Shown one piece after another: positions 33,840-46,073 of a stretch of 64,000 bases of DNA (its first letter is position 1; each line of letters starts with the position of its first letter). The notes under the pieces are model-generated. The model saw only the letters and a list, made by a program, of their open reading frames with translations, was not told where the DNA came from and searched no databases. Source of the DNA: Raffaelea ambrosiae (Eukaryota; Ascomycota; Sordariomycetes; Ophiostomatales; Ophiostomataceae); assembly GCA_002778195.1 (NCBI GenBank), contig PCDI01000017.1, positions 262,119 through 326,118 on the forward strand. Reading direction: 5' to 3'. A program made the translations under genes and the position numbers.

Positions 33840-35343
33840 ATTTTTTTGTTGTTGTTGTTGTTGTATTCTTTTTCTTTTTCTTTTTCTTGGTCCTTCACTA
33901 TGTATCGTGGGCTCTCTCCCTCTCTCTCTCTCTTTTTTTTATTTTTTATTTTTATTTTTTTTTCTTTAATAAGGCTCGTCGTTGGATTATTGTCGTGTTT
34001 TATGTCATTCCTGGTAGTGACGTAAACCCACGTGTTTTTTTTTTAATGGAAGGCGGGAACTGCTTTGGGATTTTAAAAGAGAGCCCTCGCTCTCTCCCTT
34101 TGCAAAAACCGGACCTTGATCAACAATCACATAACGCCGCGTGTACGCTGTCAAAACAAGTTCCTGTCCTCACCTCCTTTTGACATTCAATTTTATGTGA
34201 AGTTTTCGCCCGTTTTTTGTTTTCAATCTCAGATGTCTTTTCATGTTTTGCTCTGATTTTGTCTTCTTCCAAAAGTTGCACAGTAATGGGCTAGCTATGG
34301 TAGAGGGAAGCGGGGTTGATTAAATAAAGTATTCTACAATGCTGTCGGCTGCGAATAGAAAGTTTCCAAAGTAGCTCGACAGATCAATGAGTCCACCGCC
34401 TCGGGGCCGCTGGAAAGGTAAACAGCTCTACCCTGGAAGCTAACAGGCCGAATCTGATACTTCCGTCGCTGTCCTTGTCGGAGCTAAAGCGGTTGTATAA
34501 ACTTCCCTCTAGCAGTGTCTCCGGGCGGGATGGGCCATCACCAACAAGTCGGACTTACTAACTAGTGTTTCGGGGTGACCGTGATACTGAACAATACAGC
34601 GTTCTAATATGTCTCGGCTCCATCCGGCTTTTCGGGGGCGCTACCTTGTTTTCTGTTCCACGTGTCTTTCCTTTTGCGCCGGCGCGGCAGCAGGGCCGGA
34701 ATCAGAGTGGCTGTAATACTATGGGTGACTATAGTATGAGTAAGTAGCAACCGAAACCACTAGTCTCATGGCCAGGTTCAAGGGGGCATTTTTCTTCCCT
34801 GCTAGAGAGCGCCCGAAAATGCTGAGCATGTTCGTGCTATGCTTGTTGTAGCAGGTGTTGCATGGTGTGTATGTGTTTCTGTGTGCTTGAGAAACACAAA
34901 CTCAAGGTGGCAGGCGAGTTGTTCTCAGTGAGGTGCCATATTCGCAGGCGCATTCGCGAAAGACATATCTGAACTGCAGTAACACCAAATGTTGCTTGGA
35001 CGAATGCTCGTCGCCAAAGACAGGCTATGTTCTGATTCTTGTCGCCATTGCTGGAACTATACGTACTGCCTTGCAACCCCCAAAACTGGCAAAATTCCAT
35101 ATCAGTCTATCCGCATTTATCATCCTGGCTCCATCGTATATCACAGACCAGCAAGAAACAACCCCCCCCCCCAAAAGATAAAAAAGCCAATAGTTAATAT
35201 GCAAAAGAAAAAGACATTGTGTTTTGCGCCACCATTTATCCCAAATTGTCCAACCTGATTCTAGGATATCAAAACCATTTGTGCCTATACATAATTCCTG
35301 TGATATTAAGTGGCCCCCAGTCATATCATTTTCGTTGTGGCAT
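33840..35343. other. Intergenic: promoter of the FMN-binding gene and 3' side of the Zn2Cys6 gene
   Basis: T-rich runs lie at 33841-33965 (GTT repeat, TTTTC repeats). The rest is unremarkable AT-balanced sequence. No coding frame is supported. Confidence 0.55.
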
Positions 35344-38079
35344 TTATAAAAATTCGCTGAGAACCTTGACCCGTATTCTCGCGACTTCGGATCCGTTTTC
35401 CCCTTCACCCATTATCCGCATCACTTCAATCATTTTCTCTGATACTCAGTTAGTACGGATAACAACAGACTGAATTGGGCCATTCTCTTTAGCAACTTAC
35501 CAATGTCTGCCTTGGCACGCGCATACAATGGGTCTTTGGCGGCCGTCTCCGAACCGCCCGTGTTTTTATACAGAGTTTCTTTCAAGACGCCACCAATACA
35601 CAGAGCCTCCAAGAAAGCACGGTGGTTGAAGACCCACCAGACACTCGCCTCGTCTTCAAACAGCTTGAATAGGACAAAGAAAGAGGTGATGGCATCATGG
35701 GCCGCTTCCAGAGTGCCCCGCACGTTGACGGGAACGTCTGCAGACTCCGAAGCATGCACCAACATCAGGTTGTGGAAATAGTTGCTGCTGAGAAACAGGG
35801 TCTGGCGGACTACCCGCTTGTTCGTTCGGGCCAGCTGCGTCAGCGACTCAGGGTCCCAGCTACGGAAAATGTCTGGGAAGCTGCGGTAGATGGCCCGGAA
35901 GTCGGCAACCAATTTTGACTTGTGGCGCGTTGTGGCGCAAATGGGAACGTCGAGCGATCTGGGACTGCTGATGACCTCTTGAACCAGGTTGGCCAGCGTC
36001 CACGACCCACGGGTGTACGCCGTGTCCGTCACGCTATTCTTATTGGAAGCCTCTGACTCCTCCTCTTCAAGATCTTCGACATTGACATCCGTATGCGTTG
36101 CTGTTGGCGGCAGTGACATGAGCACTGTCAAGAACGTGTCCTGGAGAAGGACTGCTTGCCACAGCTTTCGGCGTTGCTGCTTCTCATACGGCGTAGCATT
36201 GGGTGCCACTTGCAGCTGTTAGTACCAAACACAGCCCAAAAGTAAGGTAGAGTGTCGAAGCAGAAAAAAAGGCCAAAGGACGAACACATACCTATATTTG
36301 GATCACGATGCAGTCCCATAGCATATGATTGTCTCATGAGAACTCCAGCAAAGGCCCAGCCATCAGAGGCATGGTTGTCGTTGATGAGAAAATAAGTGAT
36401 CAGAACCATCGCCTGGACGGAACGAATAGATGCAGAGCTGAGGTAAGAGCTGAGGCGTAAGGCCTGGTTGCTGGCTGAAGCATAAAATTCGGCTGTCTGC
36501 TTGCGCTCGCTGATGCTCGTGGCAGAGACAAATTGCGTGCCAAGAGCCAGCATAGCAAACAGGAGACCAATAAAGGCCGGGTCGACGCAGTTCTTTTCTT
36601 CGGGGGCCAGGGCCCAGAAGTGTTCAAAATCGGCGTAAAAGTACTGCTGGTGGATCATGGGATAGACGGGGTCGAAGCATTCAAAGTACCGCATCAATAG
36701 AATATCGGACTGAATCTTGTCTGGCAGTACTGAAATGACCTCTGACAAGCCGCCCTCACAAGTCCAGTAGTTGGCAAAGGGGTGCTCAGACCCGATTCCA
36801 AACACGTTCGATGCTGTGGGAAGCGAATAGGGAATGTTGGACAGCAGGCCCGTTGAGAGAGCGACAGAGCCCAGAGAGTCGCTGTGGGCATTGAGGATTC
36901 CCCTGTCGGCAATGTTGGGTATAGACAGCATGGCTGAAGAACCTGGCACCTTCTTCGACAGCAGCGGACGAGTCACTCTGCGGCCACCAGATGCGGCTTG
37001 GGTCCGGTTGGTTTCCCTAAGAAACAATCATTAGGATGAGACTTTTCAGCCGGAAAGAAACAGTATGGTCCATAGAGGGCCCCATGCCTTCGTTGACGTA
37101 CTCAAGCAAGTTGGCCACATGGGCATATTTGCACTCGGTCTGCCGCTTGATGCCTATATGAGGAAAACTTTTATCAGAATGCGGGATCTGCTGCAACGCT
37201 ATTGAAGGTGCGTGCACTTACAAGAAAGACAATGGGGGCGGCCGCGGTCACACTACACGGAGAGTCCAAGTTAGCTAAGCCCGGGCGTAGCACCAGGAAA
37301 ATTCAACGAGAAAGCATTACCTTAGTCTTCCGCTCGACACACTCGGAGCACGACAGCGTAGGCTTGTTACGCTTCTGCTTCTTTCTTGACGGCTCCGTGG
37401 GTGAGGTACCAAAAGTGTTGCTAGCCGTCTCCGAGACGGCAGTACTACTGCGGAAGCCGTTGGGCGGAGGGCTGGAGCTGCCAGCGGTAGTATGGCTGAT
37501 GCCATAGCCGAACGGGGCGCCATCCACGGTGGGCGTAGGGGGGGCAAAACCCGTGCTGCTGGTGCTGCTGTTGCTCTGGGCACCAGATATGTTGATGGGG
37601 TTGGAATGGTTGATCAGGACCATGCGTACGTCTTTGCCATTTCTGTTGCGCGCGCGGGTGGCATCCCTGTCCCCCTCAGCACCGTATTCGCCGGCCGAGA
37701 CACCGCCATCGTAGTGGCTATGGCTGACGCCGGCGGCGGAGATGTCGAATTCGTACTCTCCATCGGCATCCTCCGGCTTCGGCTCACCGAGAGGTAAGCT
37801 GCGCTCAGCATAGCTGCCCGTGATGCCGTTGTTAGGGCCGCTGAATTTCGCATGCTCAGCATGGGCAGCCTCTAGCTTCACCTTGTCTCCGGCCAGGCTC
37901 TGCTGGGCAAAGACGCTGCGGGCCTCAGCCTTGTAGCCGGAGTAGTAGACCGACTTGACTTCCAGATCGGACTTGGGCTGGCCAGGCGCGGTGTAGAGGT
38001 TGCCGCTGACAACACTGCCGGTAGCAGGATTCATGTGGGAAAAGTCTTCGAAGTAGGATGAAGACCGCTTCATGTCCAT
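35344..38079 (-). CDS. Zn2Cys6 fungal transcription factor
   Basis: Six exons: 37321-38079, 37222-37252, 37102-37153, 36292-37016, 35501-36208 and 35344-35438, 789 residues. Donors are GTAATG, GTAAGT, GTACGT, GTATGT and GTAAGT; TACTAAC branches precede exons 5 and 6. The zinc cluster is C244-x2-C247-x6-C254-x6-C261-x2-C264-x6-C271 (CSECVERKTKCDRGRPHCLS then C-IKRQTEC), preceded by basic KKQKRNK and followed by YAHVANLLEETNRT. It sits unusually far from the N-terminus (residue 244), after a Ser/Gly/Asn-rich region. The fungal regulatory middle domain spans about 300-700 (YFECFDPVYPMIHQQYF, FIGLLFAMLALGTQF, AMGLHRDPNIVAPNATPYEK, LWQAVLLQDTFLTVL). It ends EVARIRVKVLSEFL. The start at 38079 (MDMKRSSSYF) is the first Met after a likely acceptor TATTCCAG at 38121; an upstream coding exon cannot be excluded. 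Target genes are unknown. Confidence 0.9.
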
Positions 38080-40800
38080 GGTATCCCTCGCGTATCGACG
38101 ACGCGAGTCGCCGGTGTCACCTGGAATACACACGGAAATAAAAGAACAAAATGGGTTGAAAAAAAGCACATACACAAGGAAATACGACTGCAGCTACTCC
38201 CGACGACGTCTCAGGTCAACGGGCTGGCGGCGGTGGCAGCCAAACAGAGCAGCGCCAGCTGCAAGTGGGGCCAAAGTGGGAGACACGGGATGGCAGCAGA
38301 GCAGAAGCCGGTGAGATGCGTCCGGAGAAGGGTGGTACTGGTTTGGCGAGGAGCGAGTGGTGGCCCTGTACCTGTGCATGTGTGGTGTGTGGGAGGGATG
38401 TCGGTATCGGGAGCGTGTAGTTGGATTAAGGTAGCCACAGCATGCGGAGCTATGCGAAGCTTGGACCGCAGTCTTCCCCCGTGATAAAGCCTTGGGAGCT
38501 GGGAGCTCGAGTTAAGAGGAGGGTGCGTGGAATAACACGGACGAAGCAGATATCCCCGGCGGATGCACGGTAGTGTCTAAGACGGCAGTTCCCGCAGCGA
38601 TGCGCGCTTGAGTGGAACGGGACGCTCGACTCTATCGCATTTGAGGCGTGGCACAGGCAGCCCACACAGAGAACCTTGGGCTGGGTGCCTGGCAGACTCG
38701 GGTGGTGAGCTGTGTAGGCTGCTTGATGCAGTCAGCTTTTTTTTCCGTGGCTGGCGTGGTTGTCGCAGTGAAGCAGGGTGTGCCAGCGGGTCGAAGATCA
38801 GGTTGACAAGGCGTAGTTGAGAATCGAAAGCAATTGGTCGCGCTGCTGCTAGGACAGGCGGCTTACAAACACGGCTTGCGAGCCTTTATAGAGTGAGTGA
38901 GAATGGTTGACTGCGAAGGACAGTGCAGGCTCTCAGAGAAGACCAAGGAACGGAACGGAAACGAGCAGCACGTCGGAGGCGACAAACCGGTGCAGCCAGA
39001 GCGTGCAGTTTTTTTCCGGCTATCGGAGAGGAGGACGGCGTCTTTAGTGGGAGACGGCGAAGATCCGAGGGCAGGTCTGGTCGCGAGCGAAAACTAGAAA
39101 AAGTCGCTTGTTGGCGGGCGAATTGGTGCCGAGGATGCGAGATCAGAAAAGTCAAAGACGTCCGAACAGTGGGAGGCCGTTAACAGAATCGAAAAAAGGA
39201 GGGTGAGATGCCGCCAGAGCCGGGTAAGGGTAAGTTGGTTTGGATGTGTTATCTGATTGCAGGCGAGTCGTAGGGCTGAGGCGGACTTGGGCTGGGCTAA
39301 GAAAAGGCGGCGACGTGACCTGGCAACTCTGAGCTTCAAGCGCTGTGTCCCGGCAGTGGCTGCAGCTTCGCTGTGTTTTGGGCAAATCTCTGCGTCTTGG
39401 GGCGCCTGGCGTATCGTTTTTTTTTCCCGTTCGAGGAAGTTGGGGTGCTGGGGCTAGGGTGCTGGCACTCTGGGAATAACCTGGAGCAAGGAGACAGGCC
39501 GGCGCGGAGATGCAAAGCGTGAGAGCACGAATGTGTAAAATGTGTCTGAAAGGGACGAGATGGGCAGAGAACGGGGGGCGCGGCAGGCGAGAGGAGGATT
39601 TGCGGAGGTGGTGATGGGGAAAGCCCAGGGGCAGCGGAGGGAATTGGCCTGGAAATAAGACCGACAGAGGGGAGCAGGACAGCAGTAATAAAGAAAAGAG
39701 AAATTAGAAGGGGAAACAAAGACCACAAGTGGAAAGTGTAAAAAAAGAGAGAAAGGATAAAAAATAAGAGGAAACAAAGGAATAAAAAAGGGCCCTGGAA
39801 GCCAGCCAGAAACGAGAGCTGGCAGAATGAGGAAGGAACGAGCTTAGAGCAGCGCAGAGTAGGCCAAGAGGGAAGGCGCAAGGGGATGTCTTGCAGAAAG
39901 AAAGATGGGTCTCTGCGGAGCGGAGTGGAGGGCAGGTCAGTGAAATGCAGACGGTGTGAGTGAGTGTGTGTGTGTGTGTGTGCGTGTGTGAGCAGGCGTG
40001 GTCGGCGCCGGTGCGTCAGTGAAGGGGCAAAGGGAGGTCCAGCCGGCAGTGATGTGAGGGCTGCACGTCTGTTAGGTGCCGGCCCGGCTCTGCTCAGCAA
40101 ACTAACACACGGCAAGACACTGTCGTGCGAAAGGCCAGGACAAGATGGCGAAACCGGAAAGAACAACGGGCGTGCCCAGAACCCAGCGGCATCAAATAGT
40201 TGCGAGGCAGGAACCAGCGAGCTGCGCGACTTCCGTATCTAGCTCGCCCATAACGTGAGCAGGACGAGCCACAGCGGGAAGGAGCACGAGAGAGGCCGCA
40301 GTTTGGGGGCAGCCGCGAAGAAGAACAGGAGCAGCACTGCGGGAGAACCAAAGCCTCCGAGACGAAGGAAGGCACGACCGGGTCACCAAGCGCAAACAAC
40401 GGGGTGGGCCAGGGGGGAAGGGAGGGGGCGACAGGGCGCCAGCATGGAAGGAGCAAGTGCGCGGCAGCAATCCAGACAGCCTCCCCAGACCCGACCGGCG
40501 GCGATGCGTAACCAGGAGGCAGGGTGTGCCCAAGAGAGAAGTCACGACCGACACAAAAAGTGGGCTAGCATACCTGCAACTGATTCTGCGACTTGGCTTC
40601 TGCTTTGGCTCCTGCCGTGCACACGGGTGTGGTGCGTGCTCAGACCAGGCCGCAATATCAGGCAACTTGCATCGAACAACAGAGATATCTTCGATCGCCC
40701 GCATCCGCACACAGCACACTTTAGTCCCCTAGTTTCTTTCCCTCTCCCTCTCCATCTGCCTCTTGCCAGAACACTGCCCGGCCATTTATAGGGACCGGCC
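38080..40800. promoter_or_regulatory. Long upstream region of the Zn2Cys6 gene
   Basis: About 2.7 kb, purine-rich on the plus strand, hence pyrimidine-rich on the gene strand, like the leader before 13571. An acceptor-like CCAG lies at 38121 with a candidate donor CAG|GTACAG near 38372, so a 5'-UTR intron is likely. A GT repeat (39960-39990) is present. No other gene is supported. Confidence 0.45.
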
Positions 40801-43800
40801 TCTATGACGTTGCCAGCTGAACGGCGGAGGCAGGATCGCCGATGAGCGCCTCACTTGCCGGGGCTGTTTGGGATTCCCTGCCTCCCACACACTCCCACTC
40901 GCGCCCTTGCTCGCTCTACCTGCCGGCCGCACATAGCCTGCAGGTTCCCAGCGGCCGTCTTGGGTATGGATTCTACACTTGGCCGACGCCCAATCAGCAA
41001 GATGCCAATGGGATGCCTGCTGCAGATGCAAAGGATCACCAAACATCTGCTCATTCGCACAGCCGTTCGAGAGCAGGAAGCTCGACCTGGCAACCTGCCT
41101 GGATCAGAATGGCCCCTTCACCACCCGAGCTGGCACTAGGCCTGTACTAGGCACTTGCTAGTCCTTGCTAGACACATACCAGACAGTCGCTTTAATATGG
41201 GCAATCGATTGGGTCGCGGCGCTTTTCGGGCTTTTGCCTGTTCGAGACGACGCTTTGTTTGCCCTCTTATTGGAGCAACAGGAGTTACGAGAGGGCACTG
41301 GCCCAACCAACCAGCTAATACTCGCACTCATACACCAGCACCAGACACAGCATGGGAAGTATCGAGAACCACCAACAAAAAGACCCCGTGTCCGGTGGCC
41401 GGATAGCACGGGTGGAGACGCCTTCCAAAGCTTGAACGGAGCCATGGAACACACCAGGGTGTTAGTGCGGCATGTGTGCGCGCAGCCAGAGGCATGCATC
41501 CATGCATGTACAAGTACTCACAGGGCGTGGTGGTGGAAGGCCAGCACACTGGCCCCATTTCACGTCCAGCTTGCGGTGTACTTACACATATTTTGTACAC
41601 AGTACATGGCAACCCACTGCGGTGCGGCAGATGGTACATGGGGTCTTTATTGTGCCCACGGCAACTTGCAGCACTTCTGGAGCCATGTCAGTACTCGCAC
41701 CGCATCGTATGTATCTACTTGTGCGTCCATGGACGCTGCCTGTTCATGCATCCATGTGAGTGCTCGTGTGCGCATGGACGAGTCTCCATGCAGGCCCGTC
41801 ACCAGAGGATTTCGTCACTACCAGCCAAAGCGGTTGGTTGCATTGCCCGGGCGGAGAACAGACATGACAGGCTCGGTCGACGAGGACTCTCCGAGAACAA
41901 AGTGAGTATCTTACTCCTCGCAGATAATAGTACAATCCTGTGCGATCCAGTGAACGAGCGCCACTTTGGCCGACTGGCATTTGGTGATTGAGGACAACAT
42001 AGCCCTCTGGGCTGTTCTAGGCGGAGAGTATTCTCATCAGCCCTTTTGCCAAGTCCGCGCTGGCTTGGGGACCACATTACGCTGTACGCTGTACTATGTA
42101 TATGACGAAGGGAGGACTTTCGAAGAATGCCAGTGCTGACAGCTTCAGGCCAGGCTGAGAGACAGACAGCCGCCCATCCACCAACGTCGACCGCGCAGGC
42201 CCAAGGCGACCCAGCGAGCCTCGAAGACCAGACGCCATGAGTAAGTGAGTTGGTTATCCCTCTCTTCGCCGAAAGCAAGGCCACAAAAAACCCATTGTTT
42301 TGGCCACGGACAAGCATGGCCCAGACATGGCAATCTGGCGTTTGACATGCCGAAGGAAGCAGCCAAAAGCCGGTCGACGCGAGAGATCTTTCCAACAGAT
42401 CTGTCGTCAGATGTGTCATTTCCTGGAGCGGTGTCCCCTCACCGGGCATGCCTCATTTGTGTTTTCTGTCTGCGGCAGCCCCCAAACGCATCCAATACCT
42501 TTGAGGTTAAGTGGGGAGGGCCCAGGGTTGCATATCCGTGTTGATATCCGTACAGCCGCTCTACTGGAGATCAAGTCCTCCCCCTGTCTGTTAGTGGCCG
42601 GGGAGCTTCACTGCAACAGCCACCCAACACGATGGCAACTCTGGGTGCTGGATGCAAGCCGCTTAGCCGGTCACGCCGAGGGCATCTCTTTTTTTTTTTT
42701 TTTCTCAGAAGCTCACACCAGGAGAAAAGAAGAGAAGAGAACCAGGAGCAATAAAAAGGAACGAAAGCGACAAAAAGAAAGAAAAAAAACAGGCCAGAAA
42801 GGCGCGCCAGCTGCCCACGAAGGCGTGTGCAACTCATCGAAGTGTAAAAAGTCGAGAGCAGGACTATGGGATTATGGGATTATGGTTCTTTGGTTCACTT
42901 GTGGTGGACTGGGTGGGGCAACGCTCCGTCGAACAACTGGGGCGACCCTCCCTCGTTGCTCGACGGTCGACAATAGTCCGGTTTGCAACGGCACTGGCTG
43001 TGGCCCTTGGCGCTTTTCTGCTTGTGCTGCCCTTTCCCACGCAGGCCGCATGCGAAACGGTGTGACGGGGCTGGCTGGCTGGCTGGCTGGCTACAAACAA
43101 AGTAGTAACTACTTTGGTGTGTGTCCGAGTGTCCTCATGCTGCCACCTGAGCATAGCGGCCGGTATTCATTACTTCTCCTTGGGACCTTCTAACCAGCCG
43201 TGTCTGTCCCCGTCTCTCTCTCTCTTTCTCCCTCTCTTTTGGACGCTTCACCAGGCTCGGGAATACATGCCGAATCTTCTCCATTGCCAAACGAGGCGAA
43301 GAACACCGGCCTCCACAGCGTGATCGACGATCAAGTGGGTGGGATTCAGCCCCCAGAAAGAGAGGTCTGGAGAATGACACCGCCCACTCATTCGTCTGTC
43401 CAAAGAAGAAAGTATAGCCATCCCGGCCAGCCATTAGGGATGCTCGGCCATACCTGACCCTGGCGTGATGCACTCCATTAACGTTATTGTCACTAGACTG
43501 TGGTTTTACGGGCATTGGCAATTGCCACTGCCACAGTCGTCGTCTTGGTAGTCTGTGATGCTCTGTTCAAGGATCGGGGTCTGGACCGGGCAAAACAGGC
43601 AGCGAGGCACGGGCTGCAAAGCAAGAGATCTCAGCAAAGGTACTGGACAGCGCCCCGGCAGAGTCTGCTCGACCCATGGTGCCACTCCGAATGATCGGGC
43701 CGAGAAAGCGAACCTGTAAAGAGCTTCTTGGGCCTGCTGGGGCGGTGCCGCACTACGGTGTAACTATGCTCGTATGCACGCCCGCTCACACCCCCTTCCC

Positions 43801-46073
43801 CGCTGGACTCAGACCGACACCGCACGGCGTTGCGAGTAGTACGAGTAATGAGATGCAAGGTGGGCAAGGCGTTCCTTGAGAGCTTGAGCTCATTATGGGG
43901 AGCCATGGGAGCAAAGTCGGGAGGAATGCTCCACGAGACAAGCTTGGCAAAAATCCTGATCAAAGCAAGCCGGCTTGAGGTTGCAATGGTGCAATGGTTG
44001 CAATAGTTGCAATAGTTGCAATAGTGGTTTGCCTTTCACATCATGGGGCAGGGAAGCAGAGTGCACCAACAGAGACAGAAGACCCAACGCGAAACGCAAG
44101 AGCTGTCAAGGGTGCATTTTTGGGAGGGGGGGGGGGGATGAGGGGCACAGGCCATGCGAAAGGGCAGCGAACATACAGAAGAGCCCATACATTCACCGTA
44201 AGAAACATCTTCCCCCTACCTGGGTAAGCCGGGGGGGCAGTCCCCACCAGCGCTGCAGGAATCGCTCTCCCGGCTGGTAGTTTCTCTTTGACTGCTGGGG
44301 TAGCTCCAGAACGACAGTCCAAGCGAAGCTGCATCCTACTATGTAGTTGGATACCTTGTAGTCAGGCTTTGTAGGATGATGGATGCCAAGGGTGGGAGAA
44401 ATACGCCGCAAAATGCAAGGACGGAAGAAGGGAGAGAAACCGAGAAGCGAAAGCGGGAAGCGAAGAGAACCTATCTGGCAGGCAAGACCTTGCTTGTACA
44501 TAGCACGATGGACAGCATGCGTCTTGCAGCCAATGCGGCTTTGCTGCTGCGCATGCGCCCGGCTTGCTGGTAGGTATCGCGGATGGCATCTCATTATCAT
44601 GGCATTATCTCTTCCTGAAATGGTATCAATTTTAGGGACCACACATTAGCGCCGATTCTTCCTCTGTGCAATGTCACTGCTGTCCTTCGTCATTGCATAG
44701 AAGGGCATCGTTCGTTTCCTGCGCGCATGCAGGATATCCGATTAGGGGGGCGATGAAAGGGGAGACCCGGGGGAGGACCCTTGTTGTCAAACACGAGGGA
44801 AAAGAAACAAAGATACAAGGTCAAAGCACAAAGACAAGCAAGCAAGGCCAATGTACCATAGTACTCTGTATCATAAGCCCATCTCACAGATAAAGTAGGT
44901 CTCTTGGGATCTCCTAGTGCAAGGCAGGGAATAGGTGTGCATTCATTCCTCTGGTTGTCACCCGGTATGGAAAAGAACGGGACCCAATATGTACATTACC
45001 ACACACACAAAGAGCAAAAGAAGAAAAAAAAGGGAAAACAGGTGAGCAGGAGCAGGGCCGCACGCTTGCTTCTTTAGGCAAACGGCCGACAGGAATGACA
45101 GAGAGAACCACGGACAGAGCCACAGAGTACACCGTAGGGGGTGTGTTATCGGACGATTGGGTCATTTCTTATTTCATCTTATGGGACTTGTTTTATTTCC
45201 TCAATGTTTCTTTTATTTTTCTCTGGCCTCTTTTGTCCTGTAAGTGGGAGCTGTTAGTCGGTATTTTCTTCTTTTTCCGAAAAAGGCAAAAAAAACGAGA
45301 TTCTTGTTTTTGCGGGCGTGATACACAGCCCAACTAATAGTTAGTAGCTACTATGCCGTTGGTGGGTGCTTCGGAAGGGGCTTTTCTGGTGCTGATCGAT
45401 TACGAACAAATCAAAAAAAGGTATTCGGGCCAACTGGAAATAGAGGAATCTTGGGCTTTGATTGATTTTTGCGTTCGCCTGCCTTGTGATCATATGAAAA
45501 TATGAGAAAATTGGAAATAAATCCAAAAAAAAGAGAAAGAAACAACAAAGGACCGATTTTGGCTGGCTTGAAACACAGACGCGAAAAAAAAATACAACAC
45601 AAGATACACATATGCCATTGAAAATGAAAAAAAAGAGGGGGGGGGGAGAAACAACAGAGAACGTCCTCCAGATGTGTGTGCCTATTCCGCCTTTCCTCGC
45701 TCCCCTTTGTCTCTTTTTTCGTTCTCACCCCCTTTCTCCTCCCCCCCTCTCTATCCATTCTGGCTCACAGAGCCACGCAAGAAACTGTCATCGACCGTCT
45801 TCTCTTGACGGAACGCAAAGGTGAAATCATCGGTAAACAAGATGGGGGGCCTTTTTTCTTTGGCCAAGAGACGTAAGACCATGTAAAGGCAATGATAACA
45901 GGCAAAAAAAAAACCAGAAAAAAAAAAGAAGACAAACAAAAACCACAAAACAACAACAGGAGGCTGGATCCAGCCCCCTCCCAACGTCGTGTGTGTCTAT
46001 TCATCCTCTCTCCCATACCCAAACACTTTGCCACTCGCCCATCCTCTTCCCTTCTATGCTCCCCTTCCTTGCC
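40801..46073. other. 5.3 kb gene-free stretch
   Basis: No coding frame with a recognisable family. It contains TACTATGTA at 42092-42100 and 44337-44345, a TACTCGTAC-type copy at 43839-43847, a GGCT repeat at 43068-43092, a TTGCAATAG tandem array at about 43979-44027, and G- and A-runs. A 246-codon open frame at 41165-41905 was considered and rejected. Confidence 0.5.
43979..44027. repeat. Tandem repeat, unit about TTGCAATAG
   Basis: Five units (TTGCAATGG, TGCAATGG, TTGCAATAG three times) lie head to tail. There is no coding context. Confidence 0.9.

Noticed and set aside
41165..41905. A 246-codon plus-strand open frame
   Set aside because: No conserved motif, odd His/Cys/Ser composition, overlaps other frames, no clear splice or start context. 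It could be an orphan gene but I cannot support it.
42300..43193. A 297-codon plus-strand open frame
   Set aside because: It runs through a T-run and a Lys/Arg-rich A tract and a GGCT repeat; the translation is patchwork.
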